Below are positions 1-5,750 of a stretch of DNA of 11,510 bases, piece by piece. This DNA comes from an uncultured Oscillospiraceae bacterium (lineage in GTDB: Bacteria; Bacillota; Clostridia; Oscillospirales; Ruminococcaceae): the NCBI GenBank assembly GCA_934456315.1, contig CAKSHG010000052.1, positions 1 through 11,510 of the forward strand. The letters run 5' to 3'. Under the pieces are notes generated by a model that was not told the DNA's origin, searched no databases, and saw nothing but the letters and a program-made list of their open reading frames with translations. Positions within the stretch are counted from its first letter, which is position 1, and each line of letters opens with the position of its first letter. The position numbers and the translations under genes are program-made.

Positions 1-1
1 G

Positions 2-214
2 CGTATTTCCGGCGTCAGGGACATCGACAGCTTTTCCGAAACCAAGATAGTTCTCAATACGATAATGGGCGAGCTGGTCGTCCGCGGAAGGGACCTCCAC
101 GTCCGGGAGCTTGCCGCTGAAACAGGCGAGCTTTCCATGTCCGGCGAGGTGAAAAGCCTGTTCTACAACAGCTTCAGCAGCTCCGAAAACATGTTCGGAA
201 AGCTGTTCAGGTGA
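2..214 (+). CDS. yabP: Sporulation protein YabP, 3' part only
   Basis: The first 214 bases are the end of a gene that starts before the window; about 70 residues are visible, with the first whole codon at base 2. The visible protein begins ISGVRDIDSFSETKIVLNT and contains a 'MGELVVRGRDLHV' stretch and a '...FGKLFR' C-terminus. This matches the YabP family (around 100 residues in Bacillus subtilis), so roughly 30 N-terminal residues are missing. YabP is a small sporulation protein made in the mother cell and tied to spore coat/cortex formation; its biochemical activity is not known. The call is strengthened by the next two genes, yabQ and divIC, which follow yabP in the same order in Bacillus and Clostridia. 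Its TGA stop (212-214) overlaps the GTG start of yabQ, which suggests translational coupling. Confidence 0.85.
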   Translation, partial: RISGVRDIDSFSETKIVLNTIMGELVVRGRDLHVRELAAETGELSMSGEVKSLFYNSFSSSENMFGKLFR

Positions 215-792
215 CCGCTATGGCTTATTCGATTCCGGATTGTTTTATGATCGCGTTCGCTGCCGGGCTGGTTTTCTCCGTCGTTTACGAGGCGCTGCGC
301 CTGGTCAGGGTCGTGTTCCCTTTCAGGGTCGTCACGTTCCTCTGTGATATCGCGTTTTTCGTCATCGCCGCCGGCGCTGTCCTGAAGCTGTCGCTTTCCC
401 TCGGGAACTACATCAGGATATACACCGTGCTCGGGTTTGGCGCGGGTGTTTTTACTTATATCACGACCATCGGACGGCTTCTGAATTTCGTCGAAAACGC
501 TGCTGCGGGCGCTGTGCGCTCGGCATTATCGGCTTTTTTCCGGTTCCTGGGGAGAATTTTAGGAAAGTTATTTGGAGCAATTGCACATTTGTGGGCTGAC
601 CTATTTGGGAAAATCAACAAAATTTGCCTGCTCGCCGAAAAAAAACTTCATCAGCCCTTGCAAAATAAGGTTAAAATGGTGTATAATAAAGAAAGTCGTA
701 AAGAACATTCCAAGGGAAGTGAAACAGGTCATGTCATTCAGGCTAAGATCAGGCGAGGCAACAGCCCCCAGAAAAAAGCACAGAGTTCTTAG
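211..792 (+). CDS. yabQ: Spore cortex biosynthesis protein YabQ
   Basis: This 193-residue membrane protein belongs to the YabQ family, needed in B. subtilis for spore cortex formation and located in membranes around the forespore. Three hydrophobic segments are seen at about residues 10-29, 38-61 and 66-86, followed by an amphipathic region (about 95-125) and a long, strongly basic tail rich in K, R and S. The GTG at 211 is preferred over the ATG at 220 because GGAAAG at 197-202 lies 8 bases before the GTG but 17 before the ATG; the GTG also overlaps the yabP stop. The 3' end overlaps divIC by 62 bases. The region that encodes the basic tail (about 600-720) is clearly more AT-rich than the rest and includes a run of eight A residues near 638-645. 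The family assignment rests on topology, length and position rather than on a catalytic motif. Confidence 0.85.
   Translation: MTAMAYSIPDCFMIAFAAGLVFSVVYEALRLVRVVFPFRVVTFLCDIAFFVIAAGAVLKLSLSLGNYIRIYTVLGFGAGVFTYITTIGRLLNFVENAAAGAVRSALSAFFRFLGRILGKLFGAIAHLWADLFGKINKICLLAEKKLHQPLQNKVKMVYNKESRKEHSKGSETGHVIQAKIRRGNSPQKKAQSS
658..687 (+). promoter_or_regulatory. Putative sigma-A promoter for divIC inside yabQ
   Basis: TTGCAA (658-663) and a perfect TATAAT (682-687) are separated by 18 bases in the AT-rich 3' part of yabQ, 43 bases before the divIC start. It would let divIC, a division gene needed in growing cells, be expressed independently of the sporulation genes upstream. The -35 matches only four of six consensus bases and the region is AT-rich, so a chance match is possible. 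Confidence 0.45.
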
Positions 793-1096
793 AGCAGTCG
801 TATTCACGGCGTGCGTCATGGGCGTGGTTTACGTCGTTTCCTCGATCATTACCACCAACATCTCGATCGGTAATTACAAGCAGCAGTATGACGAGCTTGT
901 TGCACAGACCTCCGCCGTTGAGGACTCCAACGATGAGATCCGCAGGTACCTCGACGAAAACGCCGATATGGACGAGTATATCGAGGATATGGCACGCACA
1001 AAGCTCGATTTCGCTAAGCCGGACGAGCGGGTCTACTACGTTGTTCCGGATTCCGGCAAAGCTAAGAACAACACTTCGGACGCGGATAACAACTGA
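731..1096 (+). CDS. divIC: Septum formation initiator DivIC (FtsB-like)
   Basis: A 121-residue single-pass membrane protein of the DivIC/FtsB septum-initiator family. It has a short basic cytoplasmic N-terminus (residues 1-20), one membrane segment (about 20-41), a polar heptad-like coiled-coil region (about 44-80) and the family's C-terminal signature (residues 80-105: YIEDMARTKLDFAKPDERVYY). DivIC forms a complex with FtsL and DivIB/FtsQ at the division site and helps activate septal peptidoglycan synthesis. The start at 731 is chosen because it gives the normal family length and has GGGAAG at 714-719 upstream; the same frame is open further back, but that would place the basic and hydrophobic order wrongly. 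It follows yabP-yabQ as in other Firmicutes, overlaps yabQ by 62 bases and is followed by a terminator. Confidence 0.88.
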   Translation: MSFRLRSGEATAPRKKHRVLRAVVFTACVMGVVYVVSSIITTNISIGNYKQQYDELVAQTSAVEDSNDEIRRYLDENADMDEYIEDMARTKLDFAKPDERVYYVVPDSGKAKNNTSDADNN

Positions 1097-1102
1097 TATT
1101 TC

Positions 1103-1131
1103 AGCGGCGGTAATGATCCCGCCGCTTTTTC
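1103..1131 (+). terminator. Rho-independent terminator after divIC
   Basis: A perfect 8-bp GC-rich stem, AGCGGCGG (1103-1110) with CCGCCGCT (1119-1126), closes an 8-base loop and runs into TTTTT (1126-1130). It begins 7 bases after the divIC stop codon and ends the yabP-yabQ-divIC unit. Confidence 0.85.
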
Positions 1132-1152
1132 TCACTTTGTGGATTTGTGTCC

Positions 1153-1181
1153 TTGACAAATCCGCTTTTTTTGCATACAAT
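1153..1181 (+). promoter_or_regulatory. Sigma-A promoter for cls
   Basis: A perfect TTGACA (1153-1158) and TACAAT (1176-1181) are spaced by 17 bases. The promoter lies directly after the divIC terminator and 37 bases before the cls start, so cls is transcribed from its own vegetative promoter. The expected start of transcription is near 1188. The ribosome site AAGGAG (1206-1211) sits 7 bases before the ATG. Confidence 0.85.
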
Positions 1182-1218
1182 ATAAGAGGGGTTTTATTCC
1201 AAAATAAGGAGATATTAA

Positions 1219-2766
1219 ATGCATTTTCTGACAAAATTACTTAAAAAGATGTTCAACCGCACGGTTGTCTGCGTTATCGGTATTCTGTTACAGCTCACCT
1301 ATCTGGTGATAATTTTCCTGTCGTTCGGCACGCAGTACACCTACTCCTACTTCGTGTTCGTACTCCTGGGGATCGCGCTGTCACTGTATATCTATAACAC
1401 GGATATCAACCCCAGCTACAAATTGGCGTGGATCTTCGCGATACTTTCGTTCCCGATCTTCGGCGTGATGTTCTACATCTTTTTCGGCAACAGCCACTCC
1501 GGCGACCGGCTGCGTAAGCGAATGACCCAGTACAACGACGAAGCGCGGCTGCTGCTTCCCCAGAACGAGGAGCTGATGAACGCCCTACGCCGCGACAACA
1601 CCGCCGCTGAAAAGCAGGCGAAATACCTTTATAACTACGGAGGATACCCGGTCTACTCAAACACCAAAACTACCTACTTCCCTATCGGCGAGGCGAAATT
1701 TGCAGCAATGATAGAGGAGCTTGAAAAGGCGAAGCGGTTCATTTTCCTGGAGTATTTCATCGTTGCAGAGGGCAAAATGTGGGGAACTGTGCTGGATATC
1801 CTCGAGCGAAAGGTCAGGGAGGGCGTCGACGTCCGTATGATATACGACGACATCGGCTGCCTGTTTACACTTCCTTACAAGTACAACGAGGAACTGGAGA
1901 AGAAAGGCATAAAGTGCAAGGTTTTCAACCAGTTCCGCCCGATATGGTCGGCTAAGATGAACAACCGCGACCACCGGAAGATCCTCGTAATAGACGGACA
2001 CACTGCGTTCACCGGCGGTATCAATCTCGCGGACGAATACATCAACGAATACGAAAAATACGGACACTGGAAGGACAGCGCCGTAATGCTCAAGGGCGAG
2101 GGCGTGTGGAGCTTCACGATGATGTTCCTTTCAATGTGGAACTTCCTTACCCACAGCAAGCCCGATGAATACAGCGCGTACATGCCGCGCCCAGAGGACA
2201 TCGCGGATTGCAGGGGCGAGGGAGTTGTCGTTCCGTTCACCGATTCCCCGCTGGACGACGAGCCGGTCGGTGAGAACGTGTACCTCAACATCATCAACAG
2301 CGCCGAGGACTACGTTTACATCACGACCCCCTACCTCGTCATCGACAACGAAATGCAGACCGCGCTGATTCTCGCTGCAAAGAGCGGTATCGACGTGCGG
2401 ATAATCACTCCGCACATTCCGGACAAGTGGTTCGTGTTCGCGGTCACCCGCGCGCACTACCGAAAGCTCGTAAAGTACGGCGTCAAGATCTACGAGTACA
2501 CTCCCGGATTCATTCACGCAAAGAACTTCGTTTCGGACGACAAGGCGGCGGTCGTGGGCACGATAAACCTCGATTTCCGCAGTCTGTACCTCCACTTTGA
2601 GTGTGCGTCCTGGATGTACAGGTGCGAATGCATTCCAGACATCAAGCGCGACTACCTGGAAACCCTCAAGGTCTGCCAGGAGATAACCTATTCCGACTGC
2701 ATTCACATCAATATTTTCAGGCGCATCGGCAGGGCGGTGCTTCGGCTGTTCGCGCCTATGATGTAA
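1219..2766 (+). CDS. cls: Cardiolipin synthase (phospholipase D family)
   Basis: This 515-residue protein is a bacterial cardiolipin synthase, which joins two phosphatidylglycerol molecules into cardiolipin plus glycerol at the cytoplasmic membrane. The N-terminus has hydrophobic segments at about residues 15-36, 41-58 and 67-88; the last carries the PLD N-terminal domain signature (NPSYKLAWIFAILSFPIFG). Two HKD catalytic motifs (HxKxxxxD) are intact: H252-K254-D259, followed by GGIN, and H433-K435-D440, followed by GTINLDFRS. Length and layout are those of the usual ClsA-type enzyme. The ATG at 1219 has an AAGGAG ribosome site 7 bases upstream and the gene has its own promoter. It stands alone between a terminator and a convergent gene. 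Which Cls paralogue it is cannot be told from the window. Confidence 0.95.
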   Translation: MHFLTKLLKKMFNRTVVCVIGILLQLTYLVIIFLSFGTQYTYSYFVFVLLGIALSLYIYNTDINPSYKLAWIFAILSFPIFGVMFYIFFGNSHSGDRLRKRMTQYNDEARLLLPQNEELMNALRRDNTAAEKQAKYLYNYGGYPVYSNTKTTYFPIGEAKFAAMIEELEKAKRFIFLEYFIVAEGKMWGTVLDILERKVREGVDVRMIYDDIGCLFTLPYKYNEELEKKGIKCKVFNQFRPIWSAKMNNRDHRKILVIDGHTAFTGGINLADEYINEYEKYGHWKDSAVMLKGEGVWSFTMMFLSMWNFLTHSKPDEYSAYMPRPEDIADCRGEGVVVPFTDSPLDDEPVGENVYLNIINSAEDYVYITTPYLVIDNEMQTALILAAKSGIDVRIITPHIPDKWFVFAVTRAHYRKLVKYGVKIYEYTPGFIHAKNFVSDDKAAVVGTINLDFRSLYLHFECASWMYRCECIPDIKRDYLETLKVCQEITYSDCIHINIFRRIGRAVLRLFAPMM

Positions 2767-2773
2767 AAATCCA

Positions 2774-2797
2774 CCCCGGGAGCTTCGGCTCCCGGGG
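2774..2797. terminator. UUCG hairpin between convergent cls and HAD genes
   Basis: A perfect 10-bp stem, CCCCGGGAGC (2774-2783) with GCTCCCGGGG (2788-2797), closes a TTCG tetraloop, a very stable RNA fold. It lies 7 bases after the cls stop and 5 bases after the minus-strand HAD stop. Read on the minus strand, it is followed by TGGATTTTT, a displaced U-tract; read on the plus strand no U-tract follows. It therefore probably ends the HAD transcript and may act on cls mainly as a stabilising or shared 3' hairpin. Confidence 0.75.
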
Positions 2798-2802
2798 TCG
2801 CT

Positions 2803-3480
2803 TCATATTATGTCAGTTATCTGGTTCAGGTCGGTTATCGTGTAGTCTATACGCAGGTCTGATGGCGGCTCCAGCCGTTCCGGGCAGTACCAGCAGCAGG
2901 CTATCCCGGCGTTGTTCGCGCCGCGTATGTCGCTCGTCAGGGAATCGCCAACGATGATCACTTCTTCCCTGCCCTCGGGTATCTGCGCGAATACCCTGTC
3001 GAAAAACTCCGCAGTCGGTTTCTCCGCGCCCACCTTGTCGGAGATGAATATCCCGTCAAACAGCTTGTCCAGCCCGGAAACCCGCAGCTTGCGCTCCTGC
3101 GCGACTGCGGAGCCGTTCGTCACCGCGTACTGGCGGACGCGTCCTTTCAGCGACTTCACAAGCTCAATGCTGTTGTCGTTCGGGAAAACGTGGCTGCCCA
3201 GAGTGCGCTGATAGAGGGAATTGAACTGCGATTCGTCGCAGCTCACGCCTATTTTCGCGAAGAAATCCCGGAAGCGGCTGGTGAAAAGCTCCGGCTTGGT
3301 TATCTCGCCGCGCTCCAGCAGCTTCCAGTAGCCCTCGTTTATCACGGAGTAGACCGCTACCATCTCATCGGTGCATTCCGGAAGCCCGAAATGATGGAAG
3401 CATTCCTTGATGGCGGCGTTTTCTGATTTCAGAAAGTTCAGCAGCGTTCCGTCAACGTCCCATAGTATCGCTTTGTACAT
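2803..3480 (-). CDS. HAD-family phosphatase (YjjG/YfnB-like 5'-nucleotidase)
   Basis: A 225-residue cytosolic haloacid dehalogenase-type hydrolase. The four HAD motifs are present: motif I D8-V-D10-G-T-L with nucleophile D8 and acid/base D10; motif II T121-N122-G; motif III K154 (in AEKP); and motif IV GDS-LTSD with D179 and D184. A helical cap lies at about residues 15-90. The 'ILWDVDGTLLNF' start and 'VGDSLTSDIRGANNAG' signature resemble the YjjG/YfnB group, which dephosphorylates pyrimidine and other non-canonical nucleoside monophosphates and other small phosphates; the true substrate cannot be read from the sequence. The ATG has GAGGT (plus-strand 3487-3491) 6 bases upstream. It lies 49 bases behind typA on the same strand with a terminator between, and no clear promoter of its own is seen. 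Confidence 0.85.
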   Translation of the reverse strand: MYKAILWDVDGTLLNFLKSENAAIKECFHHFGLPECTDEMVAVYSVINEGYWKLLERGEITKPELFTSRFRDFFAKIGVSCDESQFNSLYQRTLGSHVFPNDNSIELVKSLKGRVRQYAVTNGSAVAQERKLRVSGLDKLFDGIFISDKVGAEKPTAEFFDRVFAQIPEGREEVIIVGDSLTSDIRGANNAGIACCWYCPERLEPPSDLRIDYTITDLNQITDII

Positions 3481-3493
3481 AGAGTTACCTCAT

Positions 3494-3522
3494 AAAAACA
3501 GCCGCGCGTGACCGTGCGGCTG
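3494..3522 (-). terminator. Rho-independent terminator after typA
   Basis: On the minus strand CAGCCGCACG and CGCGCGGCTG (plus 3513-3522 and 3499-3508) pair over 10 positions with one A-C mismatch around a GTCA loop, followed directly by TTTTT (plus 3494-3498). It starts 8 bases after the typA stop. It ends just 2 bases before the HAD ribosome site, so termination efficiency could set HAD expression. Confidence 0.75.
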
Positions 3523-3529
3523 CTGTTTA

Positions 3530-5353
3530 TTACTTCTTGGTCTTTGCCTCGTTCTTGAGTCGCAGGTCGCGCTCGAGAATTACCTTTCTCATACGAATGC
3601 TCTTGGGGGTGACCTCAACAAGCTCGTCGTCCTGAATGAAGTCCAGGCACTCCTCAAGGCTCATCTGCTTCGGCGGAATGAGGTGCAGAGCGTCATCGGA
3701 ACCGGACGCACGCGTATTGGTGAGGTGCTTCTTCTTGCAGACGTTGATAACGATATCGCCCGCCTTCGGGGATACGCCGACGATCATGCCCTCGTATACC
3801 GGAACGCCCGCGCCGATGAACAGCGTACCACGCTCCTGCGCGTTGAACAGACCGTATGTGATGGAGGGGCCTGTTTCCCACGCGATGAGGGAACCTACGG
3901 TTCTTCTCGGGATATCGCCGAAATACGGCTTATAGCAGTCGAATGTCGCGTTCATGATGCCCTCGCCCTTGGTGTCGGTCATGAACTCGCTTCTGTAGCC
4001 GAAAAGTCCTCTGGACGGTACCAGGAATTCCAGTCTTGTGCGGTTTCCGATGGGGTGCATGGAGATCATCTCGCCCTTGCGCTGACCCATGCTCTGCATT
4101 ACAGCGCCCACTGCGTCCGCCGGAACGTCGGCAACCATGCGCTCAACAGGCTCGCAGAGTACGCCGTCTATCTCCTTGGTCAGTACGCGCGGCGTGCTGA
4201 CGGAAAGCTCGTAGCCCTCGCGGCGCATTGTTTCGATGAGTATGGACAGGTGCATTTCGCCGCGCCCTGCGACATTGTATGCGTCCATCTTGTCGCTGTC
4301 GGTGACGCGCAGGGAAACGTCCTTGAGGGTTTCCTTCATCAGCCGCTCGCGTATCTGGCGGGAGGTAACGTACTTGCCCTCTCTGCCAGCGAACGGGCTG
4401 GTGTTTACGGAGAACGTCATTTCAACGGTCGGCTCGGATATCTTCACGAAAGGAAGCGGCTCGGGGCAGTTTACGGAGCAGATAGTCTGACCGATAGTTA
4501 CGCCCTCGATACCGGAGAAGCATACGATATCTCCTACCATTGCCTCGTCAACTTCCACCTTGTTCAGACCCTCGAACTGATAGAGGGATACGATACGGCT
4601 CTTGAACGGAGCGGTACGGTTGTGGTGGTCGCAGACGATAACTTCCTGGTTCTTGCGCATTTTTCCGCGCTCGATACGTCCGATGGCGATCCTGCCGACG
4701 TACTCGTTGTAGTCGATGGAGGATACCAGCACCTGGAGCTCGCCGTCGGGGTCGCCCTCGGGAGCGGGAATGTGCTCGATTATCTTATTGAACAGCGGCT
4801 TGAAGTCGGTGCCCATCTGGTCGGGGTCGTAGGAGGAAAGTCCCAGTCTGCCGGAGCAGAAAATAACCGGGCTGTCGATCTGCTCCTCGGAAGCGTCCAG
4901 GTCGAGCAGAAGCTCCAGAACCTCGTCGACAACTTCCTTGTTGCGGGCGTCGGGACGGTCGGTCTTGTTAACTACAACGATGATCTTGTGACCCAGCTCG
5001 AGCGCCTTCTGGAGCACGAAACGGGTCTGCGGCATGGTTCCCTCGAAGGAATCCACCAGCAGGAGAACGCCGTTTACCATCTTGAGGATACGCTCTACCT
5101 CGCCGGAGAAATCCGCGTGGCCGGGGGTATCGACGATATTGATCTTAACGCCGTTATACATGCAGGAGGTGTTCTTCGCAAGAATTGTGATGCCACGCTC
5201 GCGCTCGATGGCGTTGTTGTCCATTACGCGGTCGTTTACTACCTGATTCTCGCGGAATGCGCCGCCCTGCTTGAGCATTTCGTCTACCAGGGTGGTCTTG
5301 CCGTGGTCAACGTGGGCGATTATTGCAATGTTTCGTAAGTCATTTCTTACCAA
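3530..5353 (-). CDS. typA: Translational GTPase TypA/BipA
   Basis: A 607-residue ribosome-associated GTPase of the TypA/BipA family, involved in 50S subunit assembly and translation under cold and other stress. GTPase motifs are complete: G1 AHVDHGKT (13-20), G2 RERGITI (51-57), G3 DTPGH (75-79), G4 NKTD (129-132) and a G5-like CSGRLG near 166-171. Domain II follows (about 205-295), then the EF-G-like domains III and V and the TypA-specific C-terminal domain with its typical 'GLFGYRSEF', 'RRTVGSLIAWETG' and 'KKKHLTNTRASGSDD' stretches. Length is normal. The start is an unusual TTG (plus 5351-5353): no in-frame ATG is available nearby and the resulting N-terminus (M-VRNDLRNIAIIAHVDHGKT) is exactly that of the family. 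An AAGGA lies 11 bases upstream. It has its own promoter and terminator. Confidence 0.97.
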   Translation of the reverse strand: MVRNDLRNIAIIAHVDHGKTTLVDEMLKQGGAFRENQVVNDRVMDNNAIERERGITILAKNTSCMYNGVKINIVDTPGHADFSGEVERILKMVNGVLLLVDSFEGTMPQTRFVLQKALELGHKIIVVVNKTDRPDARNKEVVDEVLELLLDLDASEEQIDSPVIFCSGRLGLSSYDPDQMGTDFKPLFNKIIEHIPAPEGDPDGELQVLVSSIDYNEYVGRIAIGRIERGKMRKNQEVIVCDHHNRTAPFKSRIVSLYQFEGLNKVEVDEAMVGDIVCFSGIEGVTIGQTICSVNCPEPLPFVKISEPTVEMTFSVNTSPFAGREGKYVTSRQIRERLMKETLKDVSLRVTDSDKMDAYNVAGRGEMHLSILIETMRREGYELSVSTPRVLTKEIDGVLCEPVERMVADVPADAVGAVMQSMGQRKGEMISMHPIGNRTRLEFLVPSRGLFGYRSEFMTDTKGEGIMNATFDCYKPYFGDIPRRTVGSLIAWETGPSITYGLFNAQERGTLFIGAGVPVYEGMIVGVSPKAGDIVINVCKKKHLTNTRASGSDDALHLIPPKQMSLEECLDFIQDDELVEVTPKSIRMRKVILERDLRLKNEAKTKK

Positions 5354-5364
5354 TTAATTCACGA

Positions 5365-5369
5365 TCCTT
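5365..5369 (-). promoter_or_regulatory. Ribosome binding site of typA (TTG start)
   Basis: The minus strand reads AAGGA (within GAGAAGGA) 11 bases before the TTG start codon of typA. The spacing is rather long and the start codon rare, which together suggest modest initiation; no better site or start exists in the region. Confidence 0.6.
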
Positions 5370-5395
5370 CTCATTAGATTTTTACATCGTTCTTT

Positions 5396-5424
5396 ATTAT
5401 ACTACTTTTTTTTCCACCTTACAA
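5396..5424 (-). promoter_or_regulatory. Sigma-A promoter for typA
   Basis: Read on the minus strand, TTGTAA (plus 5419-5424) is followed after 17 bases, including an eight-A run, by a perfect TATAAT (plus 5396-5401). It lies about 43 bases before the typA start codon. The -35 matches four of six consensus bases; the perfect -10, ideal spacing and position make it the likely typA promoter. Confidence 0.7.
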
Positions 5425-5429
5425 GTGAC

Positions 5430-5459
5430 TTGACAAAAAAACGTTGTTTTAATTATAAT
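5430..5459 (+). promoter_or_regulatory. Consensus promoter pointing right, with no sense gene
   Basis: TTGACA (5430-5435) and TATAAT (5454-5459) are both perfect and 18 bases apart, back to back with the typA promoter (the two -35 boxes are 5 bases apart). Transcription would start near 5466 and run into the 3' hairpin and then antisense to the DUF3006-like and MBL genes. No convincing plus-strand gene follows. It could make a short RNA, an antisense RNA, or be a chance match in an AT-rich gap. Confidence 0.5.
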
Positions 5460-5495
5460 TGCTGATGTTGGCGGTCTGATTTTGTGTATTTTCAC

Positions 5496-5535
5496 AAGAA
5501 AACAGAGCCTCGGAGGCTATTCCCCAGGCTCTGTT
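5496..5535 (-). terminator. Terminator of the ftsK-ygiQ-MBL-DUF3006 operon
   Basis: AACAGAGCCT (5501-5510) and AGGCTCTGTT (5526-5535) form a perfect 10-bp stem with a 15-base loop. Read on the minus strand the stem runs into TTTTCTT. It starts 8 bases after the last stop codon of the operon. The loop can also form a competing small hairpin (AGCCT at 5506-5510 with AGGCT at 5514-5518). Confidence 0.75.
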
Positions 5536-5543
5536 GCGGCTGT

Positions 5544-5750
5544 TTATTTGAACAGACGGCGCATTTTTTCCGCGAGCGCCTTCCGGCGCTCCTGCTCCGC
5601 CTGCTCGTCGAGCGTGTAGCCGTCCGGAGTCTCCCGGAGGATACTGCCCTCGCGGACTCCCTCCGGCAGGTCCCGGAGCGGGATATCCCGGCGGATATCC
5701 CCGAAGTAGACGACCGCTGTTCCATCTTCTATCCTGTCCACGACAATCAT
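5544..5750 (-). CDS. DUF3006-like small protein paired with MBL hydrolase
   Basis: A 68-residue soluble protein. Residues 1-50 form an alternating beta-strand-like region that opens with 'MIVVDRIEDGTAVVYFGD' and contains 'IPLRDLPEGVREG'; residues 50-68 are a charged helix (EQAEQERRKALAEKMRRLF). This layout is that of the DUF3006 family, small proteins of unknown function that are often encoded next to free-standing ComEC-like metallo-beta-lactamase-fold proteins, as here. Its ATG overlaps the stop of the upstream gene by four bases (ATGA) and has a strong GGAGG (plus 5758-5762) 7 bases before it, so translation is probably coupled and a joint role with the hydrolase is likely. No catalytic residues can be proposed. 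It is the last gene of the operon. Confidence 0.8.
   Translation of the reverse strand: MIVVDRIEDGTAVVYFGDIRRDIPLRDLPEGVREGSILRETPDGYTLDEQAEQERRKALAEKMRRLFK

Larger units (their letters stand above)
5354..5543. other. AT-rich intergenic region between typA and the ftsK operon
   Basis: The longest gene-free stretch in the window (190 bases) lies between the typA start and the 3' end of the ftsK operon. It holds the typA promoter, an opposite-facing consensus promoter, the operon terminator, and a 7-bp hairpin with a U-G pair (5'-TTTTGTG/CACAAGA around 5481-5499). Apart from these it contains no visible coding sequence, tRNA or repeat. Confidence 0.6.

Noticed and set aside
638..645. A run of eight A residues in yabQ as a possible programmed frameshift or sequencing error
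   Set aside because: The frame stays open with a plausible basic tail through the run, and the alternative frame gives a cysteine-rich sequence unlike the family. There is no stimulatory structure evident, so no frameshift is needed.
3683..5338. A 551-residue plus-strand open frame opposite typA
   Set aside because: It is the antisense shadow of a complete, strongly conserved gene. The open frame is explained by typA codon use; the protein has no recognisable motif, and no promoter or ribosome site leads into it.
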